Made by a program: the position numbers and the translations under genes. A stretch of DNA of 53,933 nucleotides from Longimicrobium sp. GTDB taxonomy: Bacteria > Gemmatimonadota > Gemmatimonadetes > Longimicrobiales > Longimicrobiaceae. Positions 16,779 to 25,923 of this stretch are shown in pieces. The stretch is taken from positions 1 through 53,933 of the forward strand of contig DASVTZ010000140.1 of assembly GCA_036387335.1 (NCBI GenBank). The letters are read 5' to 3'. Positions within the stretch are counted from its first letter, which is position 1, and every line of letters begins with the position of its first letter. A model generated the notes under the pieces. That model did no database searches, was not told the origin of the DNA, and worked only from the letters and a program-made list of their open reading frames with translations.

Positions 16779-16828
16779 GGCCCCCTCCCCCGCCTGCGGG
16801 GGCGCAGGGCGGGTGAGGGGGAGAACTG
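16779..16828. repeat. C/G-rich palindrome ending GAGAACTG
   Basis: A copy of the element seen at 350-397 and inverted at 34044-34104. CCCTCCCCCGCCTGC pairs with GCGGGGGCGCAGGGCGGG-like sequence. It follows the DUF1622 stop by about 20 bases. Confidence 0.75.
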
Positions 16829-16850
16829 CGGCCCGCGCTGCACAGATCCC

Positions 16851-17020
16851 GTGGGGGCGCGATTCATCGCGCCCGTGCCCGGCGCCGCACCGTTGCCCGC
16901 CCCCACATACAAACCTCCGTAGGGGCGGACCTGCGTGTCCGCCCTCCCTCGCCGCATCTCCGAACCTCCCGCCCCGCGCACAAACACCCGTAGGGGCCGC
17001 CCCACGTGGCTGCCCGTGCC
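16851..17020. repeat. Three-hairpin array, copy 2
   Basis: Hairpins at 16851-16879 (GCGCGATTCATCGCGC), 16919-16954 (GCGGACCTGCGTGTCCGC) and 16990-17020 (CCGCCCCACGTGGCTGCC) repeat the order seen at 2952-3120. In the second hairpin of each array the stem changes from GCAGAC/GTCTGC to GCGGAC/GTCCGC, a compensatory difference. Next, 17063-17094 holds half of the CTCCGCG/CACGCGG repeat found complete at 29667-29799. The 382-base gap 16758-17139 contains only such repeats and a terminator. Confidence 0.8.
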
Positions 17021-17099
17021 ATCCGTCACACCGCCGCCCGCTCTTCGCACCCGCCTCTCTCCCGCGTCTCCGCGCCTCCGCGTGAGGCCCGCCGGGGCA

Positions 17100-17133
17100 C
17101 AACGACGAAGGGCCAGCCACCGCGGCTGGCCCT
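17100..17133 (-). terminator. Hairpin terminator of the peptide ABC operon
   Basis: Arms AGGGCCAGCC (17109-17118) and GGCTGGCCCT (17124-17133) form a perfect 10-bp stem just past the stop at 17140. On the minus strand it is followed by CTTCGTCGTTG, only moderately T-rich. Confidence 0.7.
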
Positions 17134-17139
17134 CCATTG

Positions 17140-18423
17140 CTATTGCAGCACCGGCAACCCGCCACCGCCGTCACTCCCGGCCCCAAGCGGCACCTTGATG
17201 CACGCGGCGAAGTGCCCGCCGCCCTTGTCCGCCAGCGGGGGGACGATCTTGGCGCAGTCGGCGTCCTTGAGCGGGTGCGGGCAGCGCGGGTGGAACGGGC
17301 ACCCCGACGGCGGGTTGGCCGGCGAGGGGACGTCGCCCTGCAGCACCACGCGCTCGCGCTTGATCCGCGGGTCCGGAATCGGCACGGCGGAGAGGAGCGC
17401 ACGGGTGTACGGCATCAGCGGGTTCTTGTAGAGCTGGCGCGAGTCCGCAAGCTCCACGATGCGCCCCAGGTACATCACCGCCACGCGGTCGGAGATGTGC
17501 TCCACCACAGACAGGTCGTGCGCGATGAAGATGTACGTGAGCCCCAGCTCCCGCTGCAGGTCCTGCAGCAGGTTGATCACCTGCGCCTGCACCGACACGT
17601 CAAGCGCGGACACGGGCTCGTCGCACACGATCAGGTCGGGCTCCACCGCAAGCGCCCGCGCGATGCCGATGCGCTGCCGCTGCCCACCAGAGAACTCGTG
17701 CGGATAGCGAACGGAGTGCTCCGGCCGCAGCCCGACTACCCGCAGCAGCTCGGCGATGCGATCGTTGGCCTTCTGCCCCTTGGCGATGCCGTGGATCCCC
17801 AGCACCTCACGGATCGTCTCCGCGATGGTCATACGCGGGTTCAGCGACGAGAAGGGGTCCTGGAAGATGATCTGGACGCGGCGGCGCATCCGGCGCAGGT
17901 CGCCCTTCTCCATCTTGAAGATGTCGTTCCCCTCGAAGTGCGCACTCCCGGCGCTGGGCTCGATCAGCCGCAGGATGCTGCGTCCCATCGTGCTCTTGCC
18001 GCACCCCGACTCGCCCACCACCCCCAGCGTCTCGCCGCGCCGCAGCGAGAACGACACGCCGTCCACCGCCTTCACGTCGCCCACGTGGCTGTTGAAGAAG
18101 CCCTTGTGGATGGGGAAGTACTTCTTGAGCCCGCGCACCACCAGCAGCGCGTCCGGCGGCGGCTCCATGTCGTCCGGCGTGGAGCCGCGCAGATCGCTGT
18201 CGCCCTTGGCGGGGGGGAGCACCTCGCGCCCCGGCGGCTCGGGGATGCGCGCCACCTGCGCGCGCCCCTCGGCGCCCTCGCCCGTGGCGGTCATCGGGCC
18301 GCGCTCGATCCCCTCGCCCACCAGCCCCTCGGCTCCGGCGTTCGGCTGCGAGCCGCCGCTGCGCTGTCCGTCGCCGGCGCCCTGGCCGCCGGCGGGCGTC
18401 GGTCCTTCGGGAGTCGCCGGCAT
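17140..18423 (-). CDS. Peptide ABC importer ATP-binding protein (OppF/DppF type)
   Basis: A 427-residue ATPase. The ABC domain starts near residue 92 with [14 protein letters not shown]. Walker A is GESGCGKST, the Q-loop is [12 protein letters not shown], the signature is [15 protein letters not shown] and Walker B is [12 protein letters not shown], followed by the H-loop IAHDLS. The C-terminus has the oligopeptide-transporter zinc-finger-like tail [10 protein letters not shown]. The first 90 residues are Gly/Pro-rich and look disordered; such an extension is unusual and a start near MEPPPDALL would remove it. Its ATG shares one base with the stop of the OppD-type gene. It energises uptake through the two permeases upstream. 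Confidence 0.92.
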   Translation of the reverse strand: MPATPEGPTPAGGQGAGDGQRSGGSQPNAGAEGLVGEGIERGPMTATGEGAEGRAQVARIPEPPGREVLPPAKGDSDLRGSTPDDMEPPPDALLVVRGLKKYFPIHKGFFNSHVGDVKAVDGVSFSLRRGETLGVVGESGCGKSTMGRSILRLIEPSAGSAHFEGNDIFKMEKGDLRRMRRRVQIIFQDPFSSLNPRMTIAETIREVLGIHGIAKGQKANDRIAELLRVVGLRPEHSVRYPHEFSGGQRQRIGIARALAVEPDLIVCDEPVSALDVSVQAQVINLLQDLQRELGLTYIFIAHDLSVVEHISDRVAVMYLGRIVELADSRQLYKNPLMPYTRALLSAVPIPDPRIKRERVVLQGDVPSPANPPSGCPFHPRCPHPLKDADCAKIVPPLADKGGGHFAACIKVPLGAGSDGGGGLPVLQ

Positions 18424-19571
18424 CAGATGCCCTCCGCGGTGCCCGCGTCCACGTCGTCCGGCGAGCCGGCCACGGGCGCCACCGGGCCGGTCGCCGACAC
18501 GGCGCCCGCCGGGGTGAAGCCGCCGCCCGCGCGCCGCACCTCTTCACGCTGCTCGGGGTGCTCCACGAGCCAGCACTTGTTCTTGCGTCCGGGGCCGATC
18601 TCGAACAGGGGTGGCTCCTCGTGCAGGGTCTTGTCCCAGTGGTACGGGCAGCGGTCGTAGAAGCGGCACCCGCTGGGCCAGTTGGTGGGCGACGGCACCA
18701 CCCCGGGGATCACCGCCAGCCGCTCCACCTCCTCCCCCAGCTTGGGCATGGAGCGCAGCAGCCCCTCTGTGTACGGGTTCTGCGGGTTGTGGAAGACGTC
18801 GTCCACCGAGCCTTCTTCGAACACCTGCCCGGCGTACATCACGATCACCCGGTCGCACGTCTCGGCCACCACGCCCAGGTCGTGGGTGATCAGGATGATG
18901 CTCATCCCCAGCTCGGACTTCAGCTTGTTGATGAGCTCCAGGATCTGCGCCTGGATCGTCACGTCGAGCGCGGTCGTCGGCTCGTCGGCGATCAGCAGCT
19001 TGGGGCTGCACGAGAGCGCCATGGCGATCATCACACGCTGCCGCATGCCGCCGGAGAGCTGGTGCGGGTACTCGTCCACGCGCTGGTGCGGAATGGGGAT
19101 GCCGACCAGCTCCAGCATCTCGATGGCCCGCGCGCGCCCCTGCTTCTTGTTGAGCCCCTGGTGCAGCCGCAGCGACTCCACGATCTGGTCGCCCACGGTG
19201 AACACGGGGTTCAGCGAGGTCATCGGCTCCTGGAAGATCATCGCGATGTCGTTCCCGCGGATCTGCCGCATCCGCTTTTCCGACGCGCGCGCGATGTCCT
19301 CCATCTCCCCGTTCTCGCCGCGGAAGAGGATGCGCGACTCCGGCTGGATCTTCCCCGGCGGCTCCGGGATCAGCCGCATCACGGAGAGCGAGGTCACGGA
19401 CTTGCCGCTCCCCGACTCCCCCACGATCCCCAGCGTCTCGCCTGGGTTGACGTGGAACGACACGCCGTCCACCGCGCGCGCCAGCCCCGCGTCGGTCTTG
19501 AAGTAGGTCCGCAGGTTCTCCACCTGCAGGATCGGCCCAACCCCGCCCCCGTTCGTCAAATCAGCCCCCAT
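18423..19571 (-). CDS. Peptide ABC importer ATP-binding protein (OppD/DppD type)
   Basis: A 382-residue ATPase with Walker [11 protein letters not shown]-loop [12 protein letters not shown], signature [15 protein letters not shown], Walker [14 protein letters not shown]-loop ITHDLG, and the OppD tail [14 protein letters not shown]. It pairs with the OppF-type subunit. A 40-residue Ala/Gly/Pro tail follows the family domain. The start at 19571 overlaps the Uma2 gene by 16 bases; another in-frame ATG lies seven codons further upstream and cannot be excluded. A weak AAAAGGA lies directly before the chosen ATG. Confidence 0.92.
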   Translation of the reverse strand: MGADLTNGGGVGPILQVENLRTYFKTDAGLARAVDGVSFHVNPGETLGIVGESGSGKSVTSLSVMRLIPEPPGKIQPESRILFRGENGEMEDIARASEKRMRQIRGNDIAMIFQEPMTSLNPVFTVGDQIVESLRLHQGLNKKQGRARAIEMLELVGIPIPHQRVDEYPHQLSGGMRQRVMIAMALSCSPKLLIADEPTTALDVTIQAQILELINKLKSELGMSIILITHDLGVVAETCDRVIVMYAGQVFEEGSVDDVFHNPQNPYTEGLLRSMPKLGEEVERLAVIPGVVPSPTNWPSGCRFYDRCPYHWDKTLHEEPPLFEIGPGRKNKCWLVEHPEQREEVRRAGGGFTPAGAVSATGPVAPVAGSPDDVDAGTAEGI

Positions 19572-20167
19572 TCCTTTTCGAGGACCCACCATTCGTCTGG
19601 GAGCGGTTCGCTCCGCAGCCATGCCGGATCGATCCACATCCCTTCCATGACCTCGCTTCGTATCCGCCCGTCCTCGCCGGGGAGGACCACGTCGTAGCCT
19701 CCCGGCCCCAGACGGTACACCTCGAGCTTGTTGCGCAGCGGGTCGATGATCCAGTACTCGCCCACCCCTCCCGTCTCGTACTCGTAGAACTTCTCGCCCC
19801 GGTCGCGCCCCCGGCTGTCCGGGCTGATGACCTCGACCACCAGGTCCGCGGGACCGTCCAGGTACGTCTTCCTGATCCGCCCCAGGTTCTCGGTGCGCAC
19901 GAACAGCACGTCCGGCTCGCGCGCCCCGGCTTCGGGGCCGGCCCGCATGTAGAACGGCGCGTGTATCACCCTGCCCAGCCGCCGCTTTTTGGCGAATAGG
20001 TTGAGCAGCGTCGTGAGAAAGACGGTGATCTCCGCGTGGCGGTCCGTTGCGGGGCTCATCTCCACGATCTCGCCGTTGACCCACTCCACACGCGCGTCCT
20101 CGTCCACCGTCGCGATGAACTCCTCGAACGAGATGGTTTCGGCGGATGGAGCGAGGCGCGTAGCCAT
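19556..20167 (-). CDS. Uma2 family endonuclease (DUF820, PD-(D/E)XK fold)
   Basis: A 203-residue protein. Typical Uma2 features appear in order: ISFEEFIATVDEDARVEWVNGEIVEMSP near the start, REPDVLFV (about 84-91), LVVEVISPDSRGRDRGEKFYEYE with the acidic and lysine residues of the nuclease centre, then GVGEYWIIDP. Members are putative restriction-like nucleases of uncertain target. It starts one base after the OppC-type stop and overlaps the OppD-type start, so it sits inside the importer operon. Its function there is unexplained. Confidence 0.88.
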   Translation of the reverse strand: MATRLAPSAETISFEEFIATVDEDARVEWVNGEIVEMSPATDRHAEITVFLTTLLNLFAKKRRLGRVIHAPFYMRAGPEAGAREPDVLFVRTENLGRIRKTYLDGPADLVVEVISPDSRGRDRGEKFYEYETGGVGEYWIIDPLRNKLEVYRLGPGGYDVVLPGEDGRIRSEVMEGMWIDPAWLRSEPLPDEWWVLEKEWGLI

Positions 20168-20168
20168 G

Positions 20169-21329
20169 TCACGTCCTCAGCCGCGGGTCCAGCGCGTCGC
20201 GCAGGCCGTCGCCCAGGAGGTTGAAGGCGATCACGGTCAGCACGATGGCGATGCCGGGGAAGGTGGCGATCCACCACGCCTCGATCAGCGCGTCGCGGCC
20301 GTCGGCAACCATGTTCCCCCAGCTCGGCGTCGGCGGCTGCACGCCAAGGCCCAGGAAGGAGAGCGACGCCTCCGTCAGGATCGTCTGGCCGATGCCGAGG
20401 GTGGCGGAGACGATCACGGGAGCCATCGTGTTGGGGATCACGTGGCGCGAGATGATGCGCCAGTCGCCCATCCCCAGCGCGCGCGCGGCCTGCACGAACT
20501 CGCGCTCGCGCAGGCTGAGCACCTCGCCGCGCACCAGGCGCGCGGTCCCCATCCACCCCGTGAGCCCCAGCACCACCACCACCAGCCAGATGGAGGGCGA
20601 GAAGAGCGCGATCACCACGATCAGGAGCACCAGGCGCGGGAACGACAGCATCATGTCGGTAAGGCGCATCAGGATGGTGTCCACGAAGCCGCCGAAGTAG
20701 CCGGCCAGCGCCCCCACCAGCGTCCCCAGCGTCACCGAGATCCCCACCGCGATGAAGCCGATGGTGAGCGAGATGCGGGAGCCGTACAGCACGCGCGAGA
20801 AGATGTCCCGCCCGAACTTGTCGGTCCCCATCAGGTGCGCCATCGACGGCGCCAGGTTGCGCGTCAGCACGATGTCGCCCTGCGCGGCCGGGTCGTACGG
20901 CGCCACCAGCGGGGTCACCAGGGTGATGACGTACAGGATGATCATCACCGCGAGCCCCGCCATCGCGAGGCGGTTCTTCTTGAAGTGCCGCGACGCGATG
21001 GACCACTGGCTGTCGCCGCGCGGCCGGGCCACCCCCGACTGCCGGCGCCGGACGCCGCGTACCGTGTAGTACGCCATCGCGATCGCCATGGCCGCCATCG
21101 TGGCCGCCGCCAGGTACAGGTCGGCGGTGATGCGCCCGCCGCGCCCCATCCCCCACAGCCGCTCGCGCGACAGGAAGAAGAGCGAGAGGACGAAGCCCCA
21201 GGCCAGCACCGAGAGCACGATGCCCGTCCACGCGGCGCCGGCGGGGCGCACGCTGCCGCCGCCCATGCCCGCGCCCGCGCCCGGAAGCGGCTCCGGGGGG
21301 GAAGACTCTACGTTGGGAGAAGCTCGCAT
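20169..21329 (-). CDS. Peptide ABC importer permease (OppC/DppC type)
   Basis: A 386-residue permease. The usual OppC N-segment SRHFKKNRLAMAGLAVMIILYV begins near residue 111, followed by HLMGTDKFGRDIFSRVLYGSRISL and the inner EAA loop EFVQAARALGMGDWRIISRHVIPN that docks with the ATPases. Ahead of this are two extra hydrophobic helices (about 33-55 and 70-92), not part of ordinary OppC. The extension is clear and in frame, and might be a lineage trait. It lies eight bases downstream of the OppB-type gene. Confidence 0.92.
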   Translation of the reverse strand: MRASPNVESSPPEPLPGAGAGMGGGSVRPAGAAWTGIVLSVLAWGFVLSLFFLSRERLWGMGRGGRITADLYLAAATMAAMAIAMAYYTVRGVRRRQSGVARPRGDSQWSIASRHFKKNRLAMAGLAVMIILYVITLVTPLVAPYDPAAQGDIVLTRNLAPSMAHLMGTDKFGRDIFSRVLYGSRISLTIGFIAVGISVTLGTLVGALAGYFGGFVDTILMRLTDMMLSFPRLVLLIVVIALFSPSIWLVVVVLGLTGWMGTARLVRGEVLSLREREFVQAARALGMGDWRIISRHVIPNTMAPVIVSATLGIGQTILTEASLSFLGLGVQPPTPSWGNMVADGRDALIEAWWIATFPGIAIVLTVIAFNLLGDGLRDALDPRLRT

Positions 21330-21336
21330 CGCCGCC

Positions 21337-22320
21337 TTATTCCGTACGGATGCGGGGGTCGACCACCGCGTAAAGGACGTCCGAGAGCAGGTTGCCCGCC
21401 ACCACGATGGCGGCGATCACGAACGACGTGGCCATCACCATCGGGTAATCGCGCTGGAGGATGGCGTCCACGATCGCCCGCCCCATTCCCGGCCACCCGA
21501 AGATCGTCTCCACCAGAACCGCGCCACTGAGCAGGAAGGGAAGATACAGCCCCAGCAGCGTGATGATGGGGATCAGCGCGTTGCGCAGCGCGTGCTTGAA
21601 CACCACCGTCCGCTCGCTCAGCCCCTTCGCCCGCGCGGTGCGGATGAAGTCCTGGTGGATCACCTCCAGCATGGAACCGCGCATGTACCGCGCGACGCCC
21701 GCCGCCGACCCGATCCCCAGCGCCGTCGCGGGAAGGATCAGGTGCATGATGCGGTCGCTCACCTTGCCGCCGAAGCTCAGGTAGTCGTACTCCACCCCCG
21801 TCATGCCGGATGCCGGGAACTGGATGGGCCACCCCGCCGTGTTCGCCTTGAGCGAGAAGATCAGGATCAGCATCAGGGCGAACCAGAACGACGGCATCGA
21901 ATAGAAGAAGAGCGCCAGGAAGGTGAGCACGTTGTCGGCGATCGAGTACTGCCGCACGGCCTGCACGATCCCGATCAGCATCCCCACCGCAAAGATCACC
22001 ACCAGCGAGATCAGGGTGAGCTGCACCGTGTTCCACAGCACCTCCGGCAGGATCTCGCCGATGGGCCTCATCTGCCCGAACGAGTAGCCGAAGTCGCCGC
22101 GGATGAACGACCAGAGCCACTTGAAGTACTGGATGTGGAGCGGCTGGTCGAGCCCCAGGTTGCGCCTCATCTGCTCGATGACCTCGGGGGCCACGTTGGG
22201 CGAGAAGAAGCGCGCCGTGGGGTCCCCGGGCGCCAGGTGCACCACGAAGAAGATCAGCGTCAGGATCCCCAGCAACAGGGGGATGGCGCCCAGGATGCGG
22301 CGCAGCAGGTATCCGATCAT
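21337..22320 (-). CDS. Peptide ABC importer permease (OppB/DppB type)
   Basis: A 327-residue permease of usual length with six helices. It starts MIGYLLRRILGAIPLLLGI and has HLAPGDPTARF, then the EAA loop DFIRTARAKGLSERTVVFKHALRNALIPIITLLG and ETIFGWPGMGRAIVDAI. It forms the channel with the OppC-type subunit. It lies downstream of the binding-protein genes, with a 43-base gap (22321-22363) made of AGTGCC/AGTGCCC heptamer-like repeats. Confidence 0.94.
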   Translation of the reverse strand: MIGYLLRRILGAIPLLLGILTLIFFVVHLAPGDPTARFFSPNVAPEVIEQMRRNLGLDQPLHIQYFKWLWSFIRGDFGYSFGQMRPIGEILPEVLWNTVQLTLISLVVIFAVGMLIGIVQAVRQYSIADNVLTFLALFFYSMPSFWFALMLILIFSLKANTAGWPIQFPASGMTGVEYDYLSFGGKVSDRIMHLILPATALGIGSAAGVARYMRGSMLEVIHQDFIRTARAKGLSERTVVFKHALRNALIPIITLLGLYLPFLLSGAVLVETIFGWPGMGRAIVDAILQRDYPMVMATSFVIAAIVVAGNLLSDVLYAVVDPRIRTE

Positions 22321-22363
22321 TCAGTGCCCGGGGTGATAGTGCCTGGTGCCCAGTGCCCAGTGC

Positions 22364-24091
22364 CTAGTTGGGTGCGCTGTCTTTCGCCGGCCCGGCGGTC
22401 ATGCTGGGGGCGCCGCGGCCCTGGCGCGCCCGCGGAATCCACCACTCCCACGCGTTCTGGTACGCGCCGTAGGTGTCGATGTGGATGCCGCGCAGGCGGT
22501 CGCTCACGGCGTCCACCTGATCGTAGAAATAGAGCCAGGTGTACGGCTGTTCCTGCACGATTCGCTCCGCGGCGGCGCGCCACAGCGGGTTGGCCTTTTC
22601 GGGCGTCGGCTGCTCCTTCGCCTGGCGCATCAGGCGCTGCCCCACCGTGTCCTGGTAAGACACGATGTTGAGCTGCGCGTCGCTGGCGAAGAGCGGGGTG
22701 AGGTCCGGGTTCAGGTTCACCCCCCAGCCGCCCAGCACCGCCTCGTAGTCCTTTTCGATCTGGCGGTCCATGAAGGTGTTGAACTCCTGCTGCTGGAGCC
22801 GCGCGTCCACCCCCAGCGCCTTCCACTGCTGCTGCAGGATCAGCCCCACGTCCGCCCGGCGCTGGTTCCCCGAGTTGCTCAGCATGGTGAAGCGGAAGGG
22901 CTTCCCATCCTTGTCAAGCACGCCGTCGCCGTCCGTGTCCGTCCACCCGCGCGCGGCCAGAATGCGCCGCGCCCCCGCCGAGTCGAAGGCCAGCGGGCGC
23001 ATCCGCTGGCGGTCGTACACATCCTTGAAGATGGGCGGGTACGGCCCACCGGAAGGCTCCGTGAACTCGGCGAGCTGCAGCGAGCGGATGATGCGCGGCA
23101 CGTCGACCGCCATCCCCAGCGCGCGCCGCACCTGCGGGTCGCGGAAGGCCTCCACCTTCGCCGGGTTGTACGCCACGAACTCCCAGAAGCGCCTCGCCTC
23201 GCGCTCGAAACGCAGGTTCGGTGCCCTTTGCCGCAGCCCCGGAATGCGGTCGGTCGCCAGCCCGCGCACCATGTCCACGTTCCCCGTCTGTAGCTCCACC
23301 AGCCGCGTGGTCATCTCCGGCACGACGCGGATGACGATGGACTGCAGGCGCGGCGCGGGGCGGAAGTGCGGGTTCGGGACGAAGGTGATGCGCTCTCCCG
23401 GCTTCCAGGCGCCGATGCGGAAGGCGCCGCTCACCACCAGCTTCGTGGGATCGTTGAGCGAGGGGTGCGTGCGGATCCCGGCCGCGCCCGCCGCCTCGAA
23501 CTGGTGGCGCGGCGCGATCGTCATCCCGGACGCGAAGTGCATCTCGGGCGAGCGGCGGTTGAAGTAGAAGACCACCGTGGAGTCGTTCTCCGCCTTCACC
23601 GAGTCCACGGACGCCACGTCCTCCTGGCGCGGCGAAGCGACGCGGGGGTCCTTGAACATCCGGTAGGTCCACACCACGTCGTGCGCGGTGATCGGCTTCC
23701 CGTCCGACCAGCGCAGTGCCGAGCGCATCCGGTAGCGGAGCGATGCGGAGTCGGGGGTGGCGTACTCCCAGTGCCACGCCATGGCCATCGGCGACTCCTC
23801 GGAGAGCAGGTACTCGAGCCGCCCGTTGCGCCAGGCGCCGCGGGTGAGCCCCATGTACATGATGTCCACGATGTCCGAATCGAGCGACGACTGCCACACC
23901 AGCGGCATGGGCCGCTCCAGGTCGTTGGACTCGGCCAGCACCGCCGTCCCACCCGTCTCCGGCCGCTCGGCGCCCTTGCCGGTCAGCGGCGGACGCAGCT
24001 CCTCCGGCGGCCCCTTGTCGCCGCCGCACGCCGCCAGCACCACCGCGGCCAGGAGCGCCGCCCCGCCGTTCTTCATCCGCATGAAGGTCAT
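22364..24091 (-). CDS. Peptide ABC importer substrate-binding lipoprotein 1 (SBP_bac_5)
   Basis: A 575-residue binding protein. The signal ends AALLAAVVLAACGG, Cys near residue 22, so it should be lipid-anchored. SBP_bac_5 features follow: ALRWSDGKPITAHDVVWTYRMFKDP, VVSGAFRIGAWKPGERITFVPNPHF and RDPQVRRALGMAVDVPRII. A DTDGDGVLDKDG loop (about 405-416) looks like a calcium-binding motif often present in this family. Three starts are possible (24091, 24082, 24076); none has a clear ribosome site. It likely delivers peptides to the permeases downstream. Confidence 0.9.
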   Translation of the reverse strand: MTFMRMKNGGAALLAAVVLAACGGDKGPPEELRPPLTGKGAERPETGGTAVLAESNDLERPMPLVWQSSLDSDIVDIMYMGLTRGAWRNGRLEYLLSEESPMAMAWHWEYATPDSASLRYRMRSALRWSDGKPITAHDVVWTYRMFKDPRVASPRQEDVASVDSVKAENDSTVVFYFNRRSPEMHFASGMTIAPRHQFEAAGAAGIRTHPSLNDPTKLVVSGAFRIGAWKPGERITFVPNPHFRPAPRLQSIVIRVVPEMTTRLVELQTGNVDMVRGLATDRIPGLRQRAPNLRFEREARRFWEFVAYNPAKVEAFRDPQVRRALGMAVDVPRIIRSLQLAEFTEPSGGPYPPIFKDVYDRQRMRPLAFDSAGARRILAARGWTDTDGDGVLDKDGKPFRFTMLSNSGNQRRADVGLILQQQWKALGVDARLQQQEFNTFMDRQIEKDYEAVLGGWGVNLNPDLTPLFASDAQLNIVSYQDTVGQRLMRQAKEQPTPEKANPLWRAAAERIVQEQPYTWLYFYDQVDAVSDRLRGIHIDTYGAYQNAWEWWIPRARQGRGAPSMTAGPAKDSAPN

Positions 24092-24156
24092 CTGTTGTGG
24101 GGTCGGGGAGGCGCGTGGTTGTGGGGTTCGTGACGAGATCTGGTGCTTACCGCTTT

Positions 24157-24217
24157 AGTGCTAAGTCCTAAGTGCTAAGTCCTGATTAACAGCACTTAGC
24201 ACTTAGGACTTAGCACT
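24157..24217. repeat. 28-bp intercistronic hairpin of heptamer units
   Basis: Left arm 24157-24184 and right arm 24190-24217 pair with one mismatch around a five-base loop. The arms are runs of AGTGCTA/AGTCCTA units. It begins five bases after the stop of binding protein 2 and precedes binding protein 1. There is no T tract on the transcribed strand, so it is not a classic terminator. Confidence 0.88.
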
Positions 24218-24222
24218 TCAGT

Positions 24223-25854
24223 TCATCTGTTCTTCGTCCACTGCGCCACGCTCACCAGCTTGCTGCGCGGGTCCATCGTCACGTTCTGGATGCGGCGGCC
24301 GATCCCGGCCATGTCGTCGATCCAGAAGAGGGTGGTCAGCGGCTGGTCGCGCTGCAGCATCTGGGAGAACTGGGTCCAGGTCTGCTTCGCCGCGGCGGGG
24401 TCGTTGGTGCGCATCCCCGTGTCCATCAGGCGGTCCAGCTCGGGATTGCAGTAGCCGGTGCGGTTGGGCGAGCCCTTCTTCTGTGCCTCGGCGCAGGAAA
24501 AGAGGGCCACCGGATCCACGCGGAACGTGTCCAGCACCCAGCCGCTGATGATGGCGTCGTAGTCGCGCGCCTTGTGCTGCTGGAGCATCGTCTGGAACTC
24601 GATGGTGCGCAGCTGCGCGTCCACGCCGATCTGCTTGAGCTGCTGCTGCACGAAGGAAGCGACGTCCTTGCGCAGCTGGTTCTCCGAGTTGGTGAGCAGG
24701 ACGAAACGCAGCGGCCGGCCGTTCTTCTCCACGATGCCGTCGCCGTTGGTGTCGCGCCATCCGGCCTGCGCCAGGAGCTGCTTGGCCGCGGCGGGGTCGT
24801 AGCGGTCCGCCTGCGACAGGTCGGTGTGCATGGGGCTCCACGGCGGGATCACGCCGTGCGCCGGCGACCCGAAGCCGCGCAGCAGCCCCTGAATCATCTG
24901 CGGCTTGTTGATGGCCATCCCCAGTGCGCGCCGCACGTTGGCGTCCTTGAACGGCTCGCGCTCGTTGTTCCACCCCACGTAGTAGAACTCGCGCGAGGGG
25001 AAGTTGCTCAGCCGGTAGCCCTGCTGGCTCTTCACCTGCGCCGCCTGGTCTGGAAGAAGGGTCCAACCGATCACGTCCGCCGTGCCGTTGAGCAGCTCCG
25101 TCACCAGCGTTGTGGCCTCGGGGATCATGCGGAACACGACGCGGTCCAACTTCGGCCGTCCGCCGATCCCCGCGGGGAAGGCGGGGTTCGCCTCCAGCAC
25201 CAGGCTCTGGTTGGGCCGGAACTCGCCGACCTTGAAGGGGCCGCTGCCGATCGGCTTCTGGTTGTACGGGTGCTGGGTGAGCTGCTCCGGCGGCACGTTG
25301 CCCAGGATGTGCTTGGGCACCGGCGACCACCAGAAGTCCTCCAGCGCCATCGCGTGCGGCTGGGTGAAGGCGAAGCGGATGGTGTACGGGTCCACCACCG
25401 TGGCGGACTTCACCTGCGTCAGGTACACCGAGCCGACGAGCCCCGAGGTCGCCTTGGGGTTCTTGGCCAGATCGAAGGTGAACTTCACGTCCTCGGCGGT
25501 TACGGGCTGCCCGTCGTGCCACTTGACATCGCGGCGCAGCTTCATCGTCACCCCGGTGTCGCCCTCCATCTGCCAGCTCTCGGCCAGGTAGGCGCGGGGC
25601 TGCAGCTTCTCGTCGAACTGGATGAGCGGGGTGAAGAGCATGTACCGCTCGATGTCCTGCACCGTCGAGGCGGTGTTGGTCACCGGGTTGAATGACTGGA
25701 CGTTGCCCAGGATGCCGACGATGGCGGTCCCGCCCTGCCCCGCGCCGCCGGAACCGCCCTTGCCGCCCCCGCTGTCTCCCCCGCCGCCGCACGCGGCCAG
25801 GAGTGCCAGGGCGCTGAAGATCGTGTACGCTCGAAGTGCGCGCGGTGCGGGCAT
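24223..25854 (-). CDS. Peptide ABC importer substrate-binding lipoprotein 2 (SBP_bac_5)
   Basis: A 543-residue binding protein, first gene of the importer operon. The signal ends FSALALLAACGGGG, Cys near residue 22, then a long Gly/Ser linker. Family motifs include VKWHDGQPVTAEDVKFTFDLAKNP, PIGSGPFKVGEFRPNQSLVLEANP and FKDANVRRALGMAINKP. A DTNGDGIVEKNG loop parallels the one in binding protein 1. The two proteins are clearly related but diverged, so they may bind different ligands for a shared permease. Confidence 0.9.
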   Translation of the reverse strand: MPAPRALRAYTIFSALALLAACGGGGDSGGGKGGSGGAGQGGTAIVGILGNVQSFNPVTNTASTVQDIERYMLFTPLIQFDEKLQPRAYLAESWQMEGDTGVTMKLRRDVKWHDGQPVTAEDVKFTFDLAKNPKATSGLVGSVYLTQVKSATVVDPYTIRFAFTQPHAMALEDFWWSPVPKHILGNVPPEQLTQHPYNQKPIGSGPFKVGEFRPNQSLVLEANPAFPAGIGGRPKLDRVVFRMIPEATTLVTELLNGTADVIGWTLLPDQAAQVKSQQGYRLSNFPSREFYYVGWNNEREPFKDANVRRALGMAINKPQMIQGLLRGFGSPAHGVIPPWSPMHTDLSQADRYDPAAAKQLLAQAGWRDTNGDGIVEKNGRPLRFVLLTNSENQLRKDVASFVQQQLKQIGVDAQLRTIEFQTMLQQHKARDYDAIISGWVLDTFRVDPVALFSCAEAQKKGSPNRTGYCNPELDRLMDTGMRTNDPAAAKQTWTQFSQMLQRDQPLTTLFWIDDMAGIGRRIQNVTMDPRSKLVSVAQWTKNR

Positions 25855-25923
25855 GCCTTGCCTCAGACGGACTGGGTTGGTGCGCGAGGGGCTTGCCCCC
25901 GCCGCGTTGGGCCTAAGCGCACC

